A stretch of 64,000 nucleotides of DNA from Cyanobacteria bacterium REEB67 (GTDB taxonomy: Bacteria > Cyanobacteriota > Vampirovibrionia > Obscuribacterales > Obscuribacteraceae). The notes under the pieces were generated by a model. It did no database searches. It worked only from the letters and a program-made list of their open reading frames with translations, and was not told the DNA's origin. A program made the position numbers and the translations under genes. The stretch spans positions 1 to 64,000 of the forward strand of contig JAGXAB010000027.1 of assembly GCA_018971775.1 (NCBI GenBank), in the 5' to 3' direction. Shown one piece after another: positions 63,534 through 64,000 of this stretch; position 1 is the first letter of the stretch, and every line of letters begins with the position of its first letter.

Positions 63534-63567
63534 AGGCAGGGAGCATCTGTAAGCTCAGGCAGGGAGC
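63534..63567. repeat. Direct repeat AGGCAGGGAGC upstream of uvrA
   Basis: The 11-mer occurs at 63534-63544 and 63557-63567, 23 bp apart (about two helical turns), roughly 100 bp upstream of the uvrA start. A regulator could bind here. No SOS box was recognised. Confidence 0.6.
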
Positions 63568-63666
63568 GGCGACAGAATGCGATAACTTCTTTACTCAGCT
63601 TCAGATTTATACGGGCATCTTTGCAGGTAGTCGACTAAAATGTATTTTGTCCCTAGGAAATAACAG

Positions 63667-64000
63667 ATGCTAAGCGAGTCCAAGCGCGAACGAGCTCTCT
63701 CGTTCAACGATTGCATAGCCGTACGCGGCGCCCGTCAAAACAACCTCAAAAATATAGACATCAAAATCCCGCGCGGCAAACTCGTCGTGATCACCGGCGT
63801 TAGCGGCTCGGGCAAGTCGTCCTTGGCCTTCGATACGATCTTTGCCGAGGGGCAAAGGCGTTATGTCGAGTCCCTTTCCTCCTACGCCCGACAATTCCTC
63901 GGCCAGCTCGACAAGCCTGACGTGGATGGCATCGACGGACTTTCACCGGCGATCTCCATCGACCAGAAATCGACCAGTCACAACCCTCGCTCGACAGTGG
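63667..64000 (+). CDS. uvrA: Excinuclease ABC subunit A, N-terminal part (cut by window end)
   Basis: The first 111 codons of UvrA, the damage-recognition ATPase of nucleotide excision repair. The Walker A motif [12 protein letters not shown] is followed by [19 protein letters not shown], and [12 protein letters not shown] matches the UvrA insertion after Walker A. AGGAAA lies about 8 nt before the ATG at 63667. The frame is open to the end of the window, so the gene continues beyond it. Confidence 0.93.
   Translation, partial: MLSESKRERALSFNDCIAVRGARQNNLKNIDIKIPRGKLVVITGVSGSGKSSLAFDTIFAEGQRRYVESLSSYARQFLGQLDKPDVDGIDGLSPAISIDQKSTSHNPRSTV

Overview
The window looks like one stretch of bacterial chromosome from a diderm with cyanobacterial affinities. 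The best guess is the non-photosynthetic sister lineage of Cyanobacteria (Melainabacteria/Vampirovibrionia, Obscuribacterales-like). The reasons are cyanobacteria-type proteins (BtpA, a short HNH protein, an AMIN-domain amidase), LPS genes (waaA, lpxK, a family 9 glycosyltransferase), several Ser/Thr kinases with cysteine motifs, and many secreted TPR proteins. TTG and GTG starts are common. No rRNA, tRNA, CRISPR array, prophage or insertion sequence was found. The taxonomy is inferred from gene content only.

Layout. 1-151: a tandem 51-bp hairpin repeat. 156-9322: amino-acid and peptide catabolism, namely an M20 peptidase, a thioredoxin-like protein, a leftward operon (RidA/aminomuconate deaminase-like, ALDH8-type dehydrogenase, SDR, lysine 6-dehydrogenase-like) and a divergent rightward operon (asparaginase, kynB, btpA). 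9326-24523: a Ser/Thr kinase, recF, ribF, gyrB, a CDP-alcohol phosphatidyltransferase, the leftward LPS operon waaA-lpxK-glycosyltransferase-secreted protein, priA and an HNH protein. 24524-30510: a structured leader followed by rpsB-tsf-pyrH-frr-glmS.

30553-38715: secreted Sel1 and TPR proteins, hemW, and a kinase-TPM-TPR operon with near-zero spacing. 38796-44987: a leftward amidase-murI-uracil-DNA glycosylase operon, then hppA with a terminator. 45076-48930: GNAT-like and EF-hand proteins, a 45-residue secreted peptide, and a phosphate operon (unknown gene-DUF47-pit). 49064-54420: a TPR protein, two TadE-like pseudopilins, a secreted HMA-domain protein with a poly-Ser microsatellite, mtnA and a secreted unknown. 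54524-64000: ftsZ, a secreted TPR protein, DUF445, a third kinase, a 1094-residue mostly disordered protein, and the start of uvrA, cut by the window edge.

The most distinctive material is the kinase-TPM-TPR operon, the convergent kinase/giant disordered protein pair, the tryptophan/lysine catabolic island, the phosphate operon with an unknown first gene, the rpsB leader and the tandem hairpin array at the left edge. All functional statements come from reading motifs by eye; no database search was run.
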